Shown here in pieces: positions 55,788 through 64,000 of a stretch of DNA of 64,000 bases. A program made the position numbers and the translations under genes. This DNA is from an uncultured Tateyamaria sp. (GTDB lineage: Bacteria; Pseudomonadota; Alphaproteobacteria; Rhodobacterales; Rhodobacteraceae), in NCBI GenBank assembly GCA_947501275.1, contig CANMVD010000002.1:372001-436000 (forward strand). The letters are read 5' to 3'. How positions within the stretch are numbered: the first letter of the stretch is position 1; each line of letters starts with the position of its first letter. The notes below the pieces were generated by a model. The model searched no databases and was not told the DNA's origin. It saw only the letters and a program-made list of their open reading frames with translations.

Positions 55788-57383
55788 TCATAGAATATCC
55801 GGTGTGAGGTAAACGAGCGTTGGACCGTCTGCGTCGAAAGCGGCGCGGACGGTCTTTTGCATGTCATCCAGCGATTTCGGCGCCGCGGCATAGGCCCCAA
55901 AGGCTTCGGCCAGTTTGCAGAAATCCGGGTTGTGCGCGACAACAGCGTTGGGCGCGATCTGGGCACGGACCATACTGTCCTCGATCTCGCCCAGCTTGGT
56001 GTTGTCCCAAAGGATGATAGGCAGTGGCAGCCCCAGTTCCACGGCCACGCCCAGTTCCGCCATCGTGTAGTGGAACCCGTAATCTCCGATAATCGCCATG
56101 GTCGGTTTGCCTTTGCGCGCAACAGCGCCGCCGATGGCCGCAGGTGTCGCATAGCCCAGCGTGCCAAAACCCGTAGGGTGGTGCCAGTGGCCGGGGCGGT
56201 CCATGTCCCACACTTCCTTGGCCGCATAGGCAAACTGCGTCATGTCCGAGTAAATCATCGTGCCACTTGGCAAACAGTCGCGCAGAGCATCGCAGATCGG
56301 CACAATTCCAGGGCGCTCGGCGTCCACTTCTGCGCGCCATTGTGCGCTTTGGGCAGCCACCCGATCACGGTTCCACTGAAACGGTTTGTCTTCGGGCCAT
56401 TCGTCAAGGCGATTGAAAAGATCGTTGTAAAAGCTGTGGGCACGGCACTGCAGGGCGATATCTGCCACACCGCATGTGGCCAAGACAGCAGGGTCGATAT
56501 CAACGCGGATCATCGGGCAAGAATGCCCGAGGGTGCTGCGCCACAAATCCACCTCTGCCAACTCGGTGCCAATGGCGACAATCAGGTCTGCCTGTTCCAA
56601 AACCTTGATGCTTTGCGGACGGGCCAGAATCGCGCCAAGGCAACGCTCATCCGCTCCATCGACAATGCCGCGCCCTGCATAGCTCGTGATGGCCATGGCG
56701 CCCGTTTTGCGCAGAAGTGTACCCAGGTTGGCGCTGCCCTCCTTCGCGCCACCCCCAAGCAGAATGATCGGGCGCTCTGCAACCTTGAGCGCCTCCTCAA
56801 CGCGGTTCATCGCAAAGTGATCCAAATGGAACGATCCCTGCACCCGTGGCGGGCGCGCAGGTGCTGCTGGCGCATCCGCTTCCAACAAGCGAATTGGCAC
56901 CTGAATATGCTTTGACCTCGGCCGCACTGTGTCGAACTCGACCAACGCGCGGTCAATCAATCCATAAGCGGCTTCGGCACTGCGCGCCTCTTCGGACCAG
57001 TCGCAGACAGTGTCGGCGGCGGCGCGCTGGTCTTTCATCTGATGCAACTGCCCGCGCGTCGCGGCGGTTTCATCCAGGCACGACGATATGACCAACATCG
57101 GCACCGAATCCGAATAGGCCTGCCCCATCGGCGTCATGATGTTGCACAGGCCCGGCCCCGTGATCACGTAAGCCACCCCCGGCTTGCCGGTCGCGCGCGC
57201 ATAGCCATCCGCCATGAACCCCGCCCCCTGTTCGTGGCGCGCCAGCACATGGGTGATCCCCGCCTCTTCTATCCCGCGATACATTTCCTGATTGTGCACA
57301 CCCGGAATGCCAAAAATCACATCCACCCCACGGTCTTTCAACATATGGGAAATTTGCGCGCCAAGGGGGCGAGTTTGCGTCAT
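55788..57383 (-). CDS. TPP-dependent acetolactate synthase-like decarboxylase (AruI-like)
   Basis: 531 residues in three TPP-enzyme domains: N-terminal PYR with the catalytic Glu in LARHEQGAGFMADGYARATG, a central domain, and the C-terminal PP domain with the TPP/Mg motif GDYGFHYTMAELG...WDN. It is closest by eye to the 5-guanidino-2-oxopentanoate decarboxylase group rather than to IlvB, since no ilvH neighbour and no FAD-site signature are evident. It abuts trkH with no gap. Confidence 0.8.
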   Translation of the reverse strand: MTQTRPLGAQISHMLKDRGVDVIFGIPGVHNQEMYRGIEEAGITHVLARHEQGAGFMADGYARATGKPGVAYVITGPGLCNIMTPMGQAYSDSVPMLVISSCLDETAATRGQLHQMKDQRAAADTVCDWSEEARSAEAAYGLIDRALVEFDTVRPRSKHIQVPIRLLEADAPAAPARPPRVQGSFHLDHFAMNRVEEALKVAERPIILLGGGAKEGSANLGTLLRKTGAMAITSYAGRGIVDGADERCLGAILARPQSIKVLEQADLIVAIGTELAEVDLWRSTLGHSCPMIRVDIDPAVLATCGVADIALQCRAHSFYNDLFNRLDEWPEDKPFQWNRDRVAAQSAQWRAEVDAERPGIVPICDALRDCLPSGTMIYSDMTQFAYAAKEVWDMDRPGHWHHPTGFGTLGYATPAAIGGAVARKGKPTMAIIGDYGFHYTMAELGVAVELGLPLPIILWDNTKLGEIEDSMVRAQIAPNAVVAHNPDFCKLAEAFGAYAAAPKSLDDMQKTVRAAFDADGPTLVYLTPDIL

Positions 57384-58829
57384 TCAGGCTCTCCAGAAAC
57401 CAACGGTAAAGATGACATAGACAGCCATCAGCTCAAGACGGCCAATCAGCATTGTCGCCGCCAACAGCCATTTGGCGGTGTCATTCAGGGATGCGAAATT
57501 GCCAGCGGGGCCAATTTGATCGCCAAACCCCGGCCCGATATTGGCAAGTGCCGTTGCAGCCCCCGAGACGGAGGTGACAAAATCAAGCCCCGTCATAGCC
57601 AGCGCAACCGAGATCAGGCCAAGCGTGACGATGAAGAACATGAAAAACGACATGACGGAATTCAACACGTCGTCGCCGACGGCGCGGCCCGCATATCGCG
57701 GCACGAAAATGCCGTGCGGGCTGCGGGTCTTTTGAAGTTGCGCCTTGATCGACGCGAACAGCAACTGATAGCGGAACACCTTGATCGAACAGGCCGTCGA
57801 TCCGGCACATCCGCCAATTAGCCCGGTAAAAAACAGCACCGCAATCGCAAAGCCACCCCACTGCATGTAATCGGCATTGGCATATCCCGTGCCCGTCATC
57901 AGCGAAACGGTGTTGAACAGCGCCGCGCGCAAGGCGTCCTCGCTCCAGTTTTGCTGCTGCCACAGGTTCCACAGCGCAATCAGCGCTACGATGACAAATG
58001 CTGTCACAAGGAATACATGGATCTGCGTGTCGCGCAGCAAAGGTTGGGCCGTGCCCGCGCTCAACTGCACAAAGCGGACAAAAGGCAGAGCGGCCAGGAT
58101 CATGAACAACGTGGCCACGTAGGAAGACGCAGCCGGAAGGGCCGCAAAAGATCCGTCGTAATTGGCAAATCCACCAGTCGCGATGGTGGTCATCGCGTGC
58201 ACGGTGCCGTCAAAGGCATTCATCCCCGACGCCATATAGGCCAGCGCACAGATCAGCGTCAAAGCGACATAGATCACCGAAATCCGGCTTGCGATCTCTG
58301 TCGCGCGAGGCAGGATTTTACCAAAGGTATCAAAGGCTTCGGTGCGGAAAATCTGCATCCCCCCTACCCGCAGTTCAGGCAGGAACACCATTGCGACAAC
58401 GATGATGCCAATGCCGCCCAGCCACTGCAGGATGCCGCGCCACAGCAACAAACCCTTGGGCAAATCCTCAAGACCCGCCAAAACGGTCGACCCCGTGGTG
58501 GTCAGGCCCGACATCGCCTCGAAAAAGGCATCGACAAATCGCGCCTCGGTCGCACCAAAGTAGAATGGCAAGGCTCCAAAGATCGGCAAGGCCAGCCAGA
58601 CGCCGGTGGTCAGCAGGAATGTTTGCTGGATCGTCAGCCCTTCGCGCACACCATTGGCGCAACTGATCGAGATAATTGCGCCAAGAACAATGGTGATCGT
58701 GGCGCTTTGGGCAAACGCCATCCAATGCCCGCGCGCTTCGGCCAGATCGACCAACATCGGCAAGAGCATCGCGATGCCAAGAACAGCCACAAGCAGGCCA
58801 ATCACATATCCAACGGGGCGCAGATCCAT
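57384..58829 (-). CDS. TrkH family potassium uptake protein
   Basis: 481 residues, ten or more transmembrane segments arranged in four M1-P-M2 repeats. Selectivity-filter-like glycines are in SGLTTTGSTV, TTIATGGFANYD, TGTGYANA and NIGPGFGD. Trk systems import K+ with a TrkA partner; none is in the window. ATG 58829 is chosen; a TTG at 58871 also opens the frame. Confidence 0.93.
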   Translation of the reverse strand: MDLRPVGYVIGLLVAVLGIAMLLPMLVDLAEARGHWMAFAQSATITIVLGAIISISCANGVREGLTIQQTFLLTTGVWLALPIFGALPFYFGATEARFVDAFFEAMSGLTTTGSTVLAGLEDLPKGLLLWRGILQWLGGIGIIVVAMVFLPELRVGGMQIFRTEAFDTFGKILPRATEIASRISVIYVALTLICALAYMASGMNAFDGTVHAMTTIATGGFANYDGSFAALPAASSYVATLFMILAALPFVRFVQLSAGTAQPLLRDTQIHVFLVTAFVIVALIALWNLWQQQNWSEDALRAALFNTVSLMTGTGYANADYMQWGGFAIAVLFFTGLIGGCAGSTACSIKVFRYQLLFASIKAQLQKTRSPHGIFVPRYAGRAVGDDVLNSVMSFFMFFIVTLGLISVALAMTGLDFVTSVSGAATALANIGPGFGDQIGPAGNFASLNDTAKWLLAATMLIGRLELMAVYVIFTVGFWRA

Positions 58830-58890
58830 CAGGGGCCAGCGTTGGCGGGCCGCAGCGAGACTGTCAAGCAACGCGCTGCGGCAGCGTGAT

Positions 58891-58914
58891 AAAAAGCCAC
58901 CTCCAAGGTGGCTT
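58891..58914 (-). terminator. Rho-independent terminator of the DUF1127 gene
   Basis: On the minus strand AAGCCACCT pairs with AGGTGGCTT (9 bp, 3-base loop), followed by TTTTTATC. It starts 11 bases after the DUF1127 stop. Confidence 0.92.
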
Positions 58915-58924
58915 CAGGGACGCC

Positions 58925-59149
58925 TCAGATGTGCATCAGGTCGCGGAATACGTACGTCGGAATGTCCTCGCGGCGCAAATTCATTTCAGCCAGTTCCGCG
59001 TCGGATTTGGCATTGAGGGCTTCGATGCGGCGGAAGCGCATCTCGGCGGACGCGGCTGTAGAGCGGATCATCGCGTTGCCAATGGTCGAAAAGATCGCCT
59101 TGGTCGATTGCCAGATCGAAATGGGTTGTTGTTGTGTGACGTAAGCCAT
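58925..59149 (-). CDS. DUF1127-family small protein
   Basis: 74 residues. The C-terminal RFRRIEALNAKSDAELAEMN and REDIPTYVFRDLMHI match the DUF1127 (YjiS) pattern of an Arg-rich segment plus LSD/xxxGxxRxdI-like end. Some DUF1127 proteins bind RNA or control phosphate and stress responses. ATG 59149 has GAGGTG upstream. It stands alone with its own terminator. Confidence 0.78.
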   Translation of the reverse strand: MAYVTQQQPISIWQSTKAIFSTIGNAMIRSTAASAEMRFRRIEALNAKSDAELAEMNLRREDIPTYVFRDLMHI

Positions 59150-59287
59150 GTGGAACACCTCGCAAGTTTGCGGTTAAAGACTGTTCCTCCCTCTTGGGCC
59201 TTACATGCGCCTGCTTGGTCCCTGACACAACTGCCAATTCTGCATAGCCGCAATGCACCTGCTAAATGCCTGATTTACAAACAACTA

Positions 59288-59309
59288 AGGCGCACCGTCC
59301 GGCGCGCCT
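59288..59309. terminator. Hairpin downstream of folE2
   Basis: AGGCGCACC and GGCGCGCCT pair with one mismatch around a GTCC loop, about 57 bases after the folE2 stop. The minus strand continues TTAGTTGTTTG, a weak T-rich tail. Confidence 0.55.
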
Positions 59310-59365
59310 CAGCGTTGCAATATATTTTTGGGCAGAACTATCACCCGCCCACGTCATGGGTTTTG

Positions 59366-60469
59366 TTAACCGACGTGGAACAGCGTGCTGAACTGGTGAG
59401 GATCAATGCTGGTGGCCGCAAACGTATCGCCTTCTGTCAGTACAGACACCGCATCATGGCTGTGCAGGCTTTCCTGATGGCTCGCGATCACGCGGAAATC
59501 GCCGACACGCACATCCGCCAGCAGCTGTTCACAGAACAGGCGCGCTGCATCTTCCACAAAGATCGGATTGGCGGCGTTCAACTCGGCAAATGCCTGTTCG
59601 TCCTCGCGCTTGACCATCACTTGCGTTTCCGTCGGGACAGCACGGCGGCACGCCTCGATCAGATCCTCGAACCACAGACAATCCGCATCGTCGTCCAGCA
59701 CCACCGACACCCGCGCAACAGAGCGTTGCGAATGCGGCGTGGCCAGTTGGCCGCGCGTGGCACGGGCATGTTCGCTCAACTCAAGAGAACAGGGGCAGGT
59801 TGACGAATATACATAGTCAAGATGCATAATGCGCGTGCGCACCCCACCCTGCTCGACCAGTTCCAGCGCGATATCGTAGTACTGATACCCCGCAAGACCT
59901 GACCGCAGGCTGTCGATTTTCATCGGAAACGAGAATCGCATCTGAATGCGTGCGTCAAAGGATTCCAAGTCTTCGATGTAGTCATCCAGCGCCGCCTCAA
60001 TCACACCAAACGAGAACGTCGCTTCGGCATGCTTGTAAAACGAACGCATGATGCGGGACATGTTGATGCCCTTCTTGTCCGCCTCAAGGCTGACAGTCCC
60101 GGTCACAGACGTCTCAAGAGTCAACGGGCCGTCATCGCGTGTCTCGACCCGCAAAGGCAGGCGGAAATTCGAAATGCCAACGTGCTGAATCTGCTGCTTG
60201 GCACCGCGGATTAGGCTGGACGGGCCGTTCTGCAGGTCAGGCAACGTATCCTTGTACTTTGCATCCACCGCGAATTCCTCGGGGTACTTGCGATCAAAGG
60301 ATGGGTATTCGACCCCATCAGCACCCGGCACAAGGCGTGCCACGGACGGATCCAGTTCCAGAATATCGGTGGTTGATGCGGTTTGTGCCCAGCGGCGCAG
60401 CACATCCAGTGCTGCCTCGGCGTCGTCGCGTTCGGGTATTGCGGTCATGTTGGGCGTATGAATGTTCAT
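59366..60469 (-). CDS. folE2: GTP cyclohydrolase I type 2 (FolE2/GCYH-IB)
   Basis: 367 residues. Family features: ISNFRLPLRVETRD, TGTVSLEADKKGINMSRIMR, and the metal/active Cys-Glu segment SSTCPCSLELSEHA. It makes dihydroneopterin triphosphate, the first step of folate synthesis, and unlike FolE is not strictly zinc-dependent. It feeds the FolB/FolP step encoded 14 kb away. ATG 60469. Zinc (Zur) control is common for folE2 but I see no convincing Zur box. Confidence 0.94.
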   Translation of the reverse strand: MNIHTPNMTAIPERDDAEAALDVLRRWAQTASTTDILELDPSVARLVPGADGVEYPSFDRKYPEEFAVDAKYKDTLPDLQNGPSSLIRGAKQQIQHVGISNFRLPLRVETRDDGPLTLETSVTGTVSLEADKKGINMSRIMRSFYKHAEATFSFGVIEAALDDYIEDLESFDARIQMRFSFPMKIDSLRSGLAGYQYYDIALELVEQGGVRTRIMHLDYVYSSTCPCSLELSEHARATRGQLATPHSQRSVARVSVVLDDDADCLWFEDLIEACRRAVPTETQVMVKREDEQAFAELNAANPIFVEDAARLFCEQLLADVRVGDFRVIASHQESLHSHDAVSVLTEGDTFAATSIDPHQFSTLFHVG

Positions 60470-60589
60470 AAAGTAGCCCCCCTTTCTGTCTGTGTACGGG
60501 TGAATGTAAGCTGCTCGCCCGTACTTTTCCATTGTGCTGACGTTTACGTGTAACGCTGCAATATGGATGACTTTTAATTTGCAATGATG

Positions 60590-60613
60590 CCGATCCCTGT
60601 CAGCAGGGATCGG
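60590..60613. terminator. Strong hairpin between metZ and folE2
   Basis: CCGATCCCTG and CAGGGATCGG form a perfect 10-bp stem with a 4-base TCAG loop, 18 bases after the metZ stop. No T-run follows; it could terminate metZ or protect its 3' end. Confidence 0.6.
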
Positions 60614-60631
60614 TCCTGCATTATATTGCTT

Positions 60632-61819
60632 TTATTGCACTTTTTCCAGCGCCTGCAGCACATCGGCCAGCAAATCGGCAGACGCTTCCAACCCGACGGA
60701 CATGCGCACGAGGCCCGGCGTAATGCCAAGCGCGTCCTTTTGATCCTGCGGCAATCGCTGATGCGTGGTTGTGGCGGGGTGAGTCAGAATCGATTTCGCG
60801 TCACCCAGGTTGTTGGAAATAATCGGGATGGTCAGTGCGTTGAGAAAAGCAAATGCCGCCTCTTGTCCGCCTGCGAGATCCAGCGACAGAACCGTACCTC
60901 CACTGCCGCCCATCTGACGTTGCACCAAAGCATTCTGGGCGTGCTGGGCATGGCCTGGATAGATGACGCGGGCCAAGGCGTCGTGCCCGTGCAGCGCATC
61001 AGCCAGCTCCGCCGCGGTGGCCGCCTGAGCGCGCACCCGTAGATCCAGCGTCTCAAGCCCCTTGAGCATTACCCAAGCCGTAAATGGCGACATCGCGCCA
61101 CCGGTATGCTTCATGTAAGGCTCAACCGTTTTGCGGATGAATTCCTGCGTCCCAAGGATGATCCCCCCCAAGGCGCGCCCCTGCCCGTCGATATGCTTGG
61201 TGGCCGAGTAAATCACCACATCCGCCCCTTGCGCGATCGCATCCGAAAACACCGGCGTGGCAAAGACATTATCGACCAGAACGGTCGCCCCAACCGCGTG
61301 GGCCAGCTCCGAGACTGCCGCAATGTCGATCACCTCCAGCGTGGGGTTGGAGATGGATTCGAAGAACACTGCCCGAGTGTCAGGCGTGATCGCCGCGCGC
61401 CATGCGTCCAGATCGGTCCCGTCGACAAATTCCACCTCAACACCATAGCGGGTCAGAACTTCCTCCAGCACGTAGAGACAAGACCCAAACAAAGCCCGCG
61501 CAGACACAACTCGGTCGCCTGCCTTCAGCATGGATGTCAATGCGCCGGACACAGCCGCCATGCCAGACGCCGTGGCAAAGCCATCCTCGGCGCCTTCAAG
61601 CATCGCAATGCGTTCTTCGAACATTGCGACCGTTGGGTTGCCATAACGGGCATAGATGAACTCGTCCTCACCCGCGGCCTCAAAGCGCTGTGCCGCCGCC
61701 TCGGCACTGTCATACACAAAGCCTTGGGTGAGAAAGATCGCCTCACTCACTTCACCATATTGGCTGCGGCGGGTGCCGCCATGGACCGCAGCAGTGCGGG
61801 GATGCCATTTGCTGGACAT
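60632..61819 (-). CDS. metZ: O-succinylhomoserine sulfhydrylase
   Basis: 395 residues, Cys/Met metabolism PLP family: YARYGNPTVAMFEERIA, GMAAVSGALTSML, the PLP Lys in YSATKHIDGQGRALGG and SVGLEASADLLADV near the end. It makes homocysteine from O-succinylhomoserine and sulfide. The SAM-II-like leader upstream supports the methionine-pathway assignment. Confidence 0.93.
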   Translation of the reverse strand: MSSKWHPRTAAVHGGTRRSQYGEVSEAIFLTQGFVYDSAEAAAQRFEAAGEDEFIYARYGNPTVAMFEERIAMLEGAEDGFATASGMAAVSGALTSMLKAGDRVVSARALFGSCLYVLEEVLTRYGVEVEFVDGTDLDAWRAAITPDTRAVFFESISNPTLEVIDIAAVSELAHAVGATVLVDNVFATPVFSDAIAQGADVVIYSATKHIDGQGRALGGIILGTQEFIRKTVEPYMKHTGGAMSPFTAWVMLKGLETLDLRVRAQAATAAELADALHGHDALARVIYPGHAQHAQNALVQRQMGGSGGTVLSLDLAGGQEAAFAFLNALTIPIISNNLGDAKSILTHPATTTHQRLPQDQKDALGITPGLVRMSVGLEASADLLADVLQALEKVQ

Positions 61820-61860
61820 ATCTCAAACTCCGTAACGGGCCTGAAATGGGGTCAGGCCAC

Positions 61861-61900
61861 AAAAAACCCCCAGACGCGGGTCAAGCGAAAGGGGGGCTTT
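61861..61900 (-). terminator. Attenuator-type terminator in the metZ leader
   Basis: The minus strand reads AAAGCCCCC, a 20-base loop, then GGGGGTTTTTT. Five C-G pairs extend through G-U and three A-U pairs to a 9-bp stem ending in T6. It lies between the riboswitch aptamer and the metZ start 42 bases further on. Confidence 0.85.
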
Positions 61901-61906
61901 CATCCT

Positions 61907-61986
61907 GACCTTTTAGCGGAATTTATCGGTCAGCCTTGCCAAGAAGACGCCAAAGTGGCCCGCAATCCGGTAACAAATCGCCACAT
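61907..61986 (-). promoter_or_regulatory. SAM-II riboswitch upstream of metZ
   Basis: The minus strand has P1 GTGGC (61984-61980) paired with GCCAC (61959-61955). Loop L1 GATTTGTTACCGGATTGCGG carries the conserved GATTT, ACCG and ATTGC elements, and the 3' side carries GATAAAT (61927-61921) and GCTAAAAGG (61917-61909). CC..GC of L1 pairs with GC..GG of the 3' strand in the SAM-II pseudoknot. The 3' loop is about 25 bases longer than in minimal SAM-II. It should lower metZ expression when S-adenosylmethionine is abundant. Confidence 0.85.
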
Positions 61987-62109
61987 CTCAGGGGTTACGA
62001 TCCTGCGCGGGGCGCGTCAACACCGTCACGGTGCTGTAACCCAAATTTCATCCGCACGTCATATGCCTGCCCCATAGCGACCCCACAACATGTGGTAGGA
62101 GGCGCTGAA

Positions 62110-63051
62110 ATGCCGATCCTCAGACTAAATGCGACAAATGCGGGTGTATCACTTGATGGCTCACCCGCGTCAGCATGGGCGTCTATCCGTCATGCCGCCA
62201 CACACGGGACGGGCCCGGTCATCATCATGGTGCACGGTTTCAAATATGATCCCGAATGCGCGTCCTGTTCGCCGCACGAAACGATCTTTGGGCGCGCGTC
62301 CAGCCACGATTCCGCACACATCGCGCAATGGCCCCGCCCCCTCGGCTTTTCGACCGAACAGCCCGACCAAGGGCTCGGGATCGCGTTTGGCTGGCGAGCG
62401 CGGGGCGATCTGTGGAGCGCGCAACGATCGGCACACAGCGCAGGGCGCCATCTGGCCCGCGTGATCACCCACCTGCACAAGGTTGCTCCGCAACGCCCGA
62501 TTCATGCAATCACCCACTCCATGGGATCCGAAGTTGTGTTTAAAGCGCTGCACCATCTGCACCCTGGCACTTTGACCCGGATCATCGCCCTGAGCGGGGC
62601 AAGCTACACCAGTCGCGTCTGCGCAGCGATGCAAACGCCCGCCGGAACTACGGCCGAGTTGTTCAACATTACCAGCCGCGAAAACGATCTGTTCGATTTT
62701 GTGTATGAGCGGCTGATGGCGCCACCGACGCCGCAGGATCGGGCTATGGGCACAGGCGTCCATGCGCCCAATGCGGTGAATATCCAGCTGGATTGCACAC
62801 GCAGCCTTTCTGTTTTGACCGGCTTTGGCGCGCATATTGCGCCTCCCAATGCGCGGGTCTGTCACTGGTCCAGCTACACTCGCCCCGGCGCTTTGCAATT
62901 TTACGGCCACGCCATGCGTCGCCCCCAAGACGTGCCCCTGCATGCCCTGCAACAGGATTTGCCGTCCGCGCCTGATCGGCGCTGGTCACGCATCTTTGCG
63001 CGCGCCCACCTGTCGCTGCCCTTGCCGCTGTCCCAGAAAACCGCATCATAA
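62110..63051 (+). CDS. Alpha/beta hydrolase fold protein
   Basis: 313 residues. Oxyanion-type VIIMVHGFKYDPE, nucleophile elbow THSMGSEV with Ser, then ALSGASYTS, and a plausible acid/His pair later (FYGHAM). No signal peptide. It resembles DUF900-like serine hydrolases; substrate unknown. AGGAGG precedes ATG 62110. Divergent from metZ; the metZ leader occupies the shared region. Confidence 0.82.
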   Translation: MPILRLNATNAGVSLDGSPASAWASIRHAATHGTGPVIIMVHGFKYDPECASCSPHETIFGRASSHDSAHIAQWPRPLGFSTEQPDQGLGIAFGWRARGDLWSAQRSAHSAGRHLARVITHLHKVAPQRPIHAITHSMGSEVVFKALHHLHPGTLTRIIALSGASYTSRVCAAMQTPAGTTAELFNITSRENDLFDFVYERLMAPPTPQDRAMGTGVHAPNAVNIQLDCTRSLSVLTGFGAHIAPPNARVCHWSSYTRPGALQFYGHAMRRPQDVPLHALQQDLPSAPDRRWSRIFARAHLSLPLPLSQKTAS

Positions 63052-63080
63052 GCCCCTCAGACACAATGAGGACCTGTGCG

Positions 63081-63767
63081 ATGATTGATCTTTATTTCTG
63101 GCCCACGCCAAACGGCTGGAAAGCCTCTATCGCGCTGGAAGAGTTCGGGCTGCCCTACACCACCCACCTGATTAACATCTCGCAGGGCGACCAGTTCGAA
63201 CCAGACTTTCTCAAGATCTCGCCCAACAACCGGATGCCCGCGATCACCGACCCTGACGGGCCGGATGGCGCTCCGATCTCGATCTTTGAAAGCGGCGCGA
63301 TCCTGCAATACCTCGCCCGAAAGACAGGCAAATTCGCAGGCGCGAATGAGCGGGCGCGCATTGCGGTCGAACAATGGCTGATGTGGCAGATGGGCGGCGT
63401 TGGCCCTATGGCCGGGCAAAGCCATCACTTCCTGAAATACGCCCCACAAATGGGCCACGACATTCCTTATGCCAAGGACCGCTATCGAAATGAAACGGCG
63501 CGCCTTTACAGTGTTCTCGACCGGCAATTGGCCGACAACGAATATGTGGCGGGCGACTATTCCATTGCCGACATGGCGATCTGGCCCTGGGCATCCCTGT
63601 GGGAAGGTCAAGAGCAGACGCTTGACGATAAACCCAACCTTGCCAGATGGTTAGACACCGTGGGCGGGCGCCCCGGCGTCATCGCCGGGCGCGCCTTGCA
63701 CGCAGATTTGCGCAAAACCCATTACGATAAGAAAGGTCAGGACACCCTGTTCAAGCAGAAGTCCTAA
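63081..63767 (+). CDS. Glutathione S-transferase family protein
   Basis: 228 residues. The thioredoxin-like N-domain (LYFWPTPNGWKASIALEEFG, NNRMPAITDPDG, SIFESGAILQYLA) is followed by an all-helical C-domain (YSIADMAIWPW). It matches the YghU/YfcG-like disulfide-bond oxidoreductase branch. ATG 63081 with GAGGAC upstream. The 3' end overlaps the convergent gene by 4 bases. Confidence 0.9.
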   Translation: MIDLYFWPTPNGWKASIALEEFGLPYTTHLINISQGDQFEPDFLKISPNNRMPAITDPDGPDGAPISIFESGAILQYLARKTGKFAGANERARIAVEQWLMWQMGGVGPMAGQSHHFLKYAPQMGHDIPYAKDRYRNETARLYSVLDRQLADNEYVAGDYSIADMAIWPWASLWEGQEQTLDDKPNLARWLDTVGGRPGVIAGRALHADLRKTHYDKKGQDTLFKQKS

Positions 63768-64000
63768 ATCTCGTCGCCAAAGTGTTGCATCGTCAGTTTG
63801 ATTGGGTTCGGGGCCGCCTGCCCCAACCCGCAAATCGATGCATCCGCCATTGCCGTGCAGACCTCGTTCAACAGGCCCTGATCCCATGTCTCGGCCTGCA
63901 TCAACTTCACCGCCTTTTCGCAGCCCACGCGGCAGGGCGTGCATTGGCCACAGCTTTCGTCTTCAAAAAAGCGCAGCATGTTGAGTGCTGCGTCCCGCGC
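63764..64000 (-). CDS. NAD-dependent formate dehydrogenase beta / NuoF-like subunit, 5' part outside window
   Basis: About 78 C-terminal residues are visible, running in frame to the right edge. ESCGQCTPCRVGCEKA is the 4Fe-4S ligand motif CxxCxxC of the NuoF family, and MADASICGLGQAAPNP supplies the fourth Cys. The GQAAPNP ending is more typical of FdsB than of respiratory NuoF. No other fds or nuo gene is visible here. Confidence 0.85.
   Translation of the reverse strand, partial: ARDAALNMLRFFEDESCGQCTPCRVGCEKAVKLMQAETWDQGLLNEVCTAMADASICGLGQAAPNPIKLTMQHFGDEI

Noticed and set aside
60480-60590. Zur box upstream of folE2
   Set aside because: The imperfect dyad GTTTACGTGTAAC near 60542 does not match the alphaproteobacterial Zur pattern well enough.

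Overview
The window is about 60% G+C and reads as chromosomal DNA of a marine alphaproteobacterium of the Rhodobacterales (Roseobacter group). The evidence is gene content and order: folB-folP-glmM, glyQ-(small membrane protein)-glyS followed by ppdK, tmk-holB-tatD-MBL, an RTX protein ending in a Hint domain, GcvB-free compact operons, a SAM-II type leader before metZ, and CtrA-type TTAA-N7-TTAAC boxes. Both edges cut a gene: an M19 dipeptidase on the left and the 3' part of a formate dehydrogenase beta / NuoF-like gene on the right.

Layout. 1-8.2 kb: M19 dipeptidase, RidA protein, uracil-DNA glycosylase family protein, an AraC regulator divergent from a DUF4142-cupredoxin pair, and a GntR-controlled NMT1/SsuA-type ABC importer. 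8.2-9.2 kb: a decayed stretch holding a fragment of a tyrosine-recombinase integrase next to tRNA-Ser(TGA), the scar of an old integration. 9.4-16.8 kb: cell-envelope and replication genes (RlpA/SPOR-like lipoprotein, D,D-carboxypeptidase, tmk, holB, tatD, MBL hydrolase), an AEC transporter and a YihY protein. 17-21.4 kb: tRNA-Leu(GAG), a peptidoglycan-binding protein, a DsbA/FrnE oxidoreductase, a LytTR membrane regulator and lipB. 21.7-24.8 kb: a 1008-residue RTX/PA14/Hint protein. 25-32.6 kb: ctaD, an acyltransferase, DUF2244, YqeY, carA and an MshEN-glycosyltransferase fusion. 32.6-42.6 kb: regulators (GntR, GGDEF, two Lrp, two ArsR-like), a pyrimidine 5'-nucleotidase, a UbiH-type hydroxylase, a PLP aminotransferase, ilvC and small monooxygenase-fold proteins. 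42.8-53.4 kb: a leftward run of glmM, folP, folB, a SleB-type hydrolase, ppdK, glyS and glyQ. 53.5-64 kb: a protease-like protein without a catalytic triad, a small secreted protein, a TPP-dependent decarboxylase, TrkH, a DUF1127 protein, folE2, metZ with its riboswitch, an alpha/beta hydrolase and a GST.

How parts connect. Folate and one-carbon genes recur (folE2, folB, folP, metZ), as do peptidoglycan-associated proteins (SPOR/DPBB lipoprotein, D,D-carboxypeptidase, two peptidoglycan-binding proteins, SleB hydrolase, glmM). Two perfect CtrA boxes lie upstream of the RTX-Hint gene and the MshEN-glycosyltransferase gene, and two one-mismatch boxes lie upstream of the SleB hydrolase and the small secreted protein. 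This suggests a CtrA / cyclic-di-GMP linked cell-surface programme, which is inference.

The signals most worth following are the SAM-II leader with an enlarged loop and competing helices, the CtrA boxes, the c-di-GMP-type motif on a glycosyltransferase, the triad-less trypsin fold, the dihydroneopterin aldolase with an extra domain, a five-copy intergenic repeat, and the integrase relic at tRNA-Ser. Apart from these the window is ordinary core genome; I see no CRISPR array, no intact prophage or insertion sequence, and no obvious defence island.
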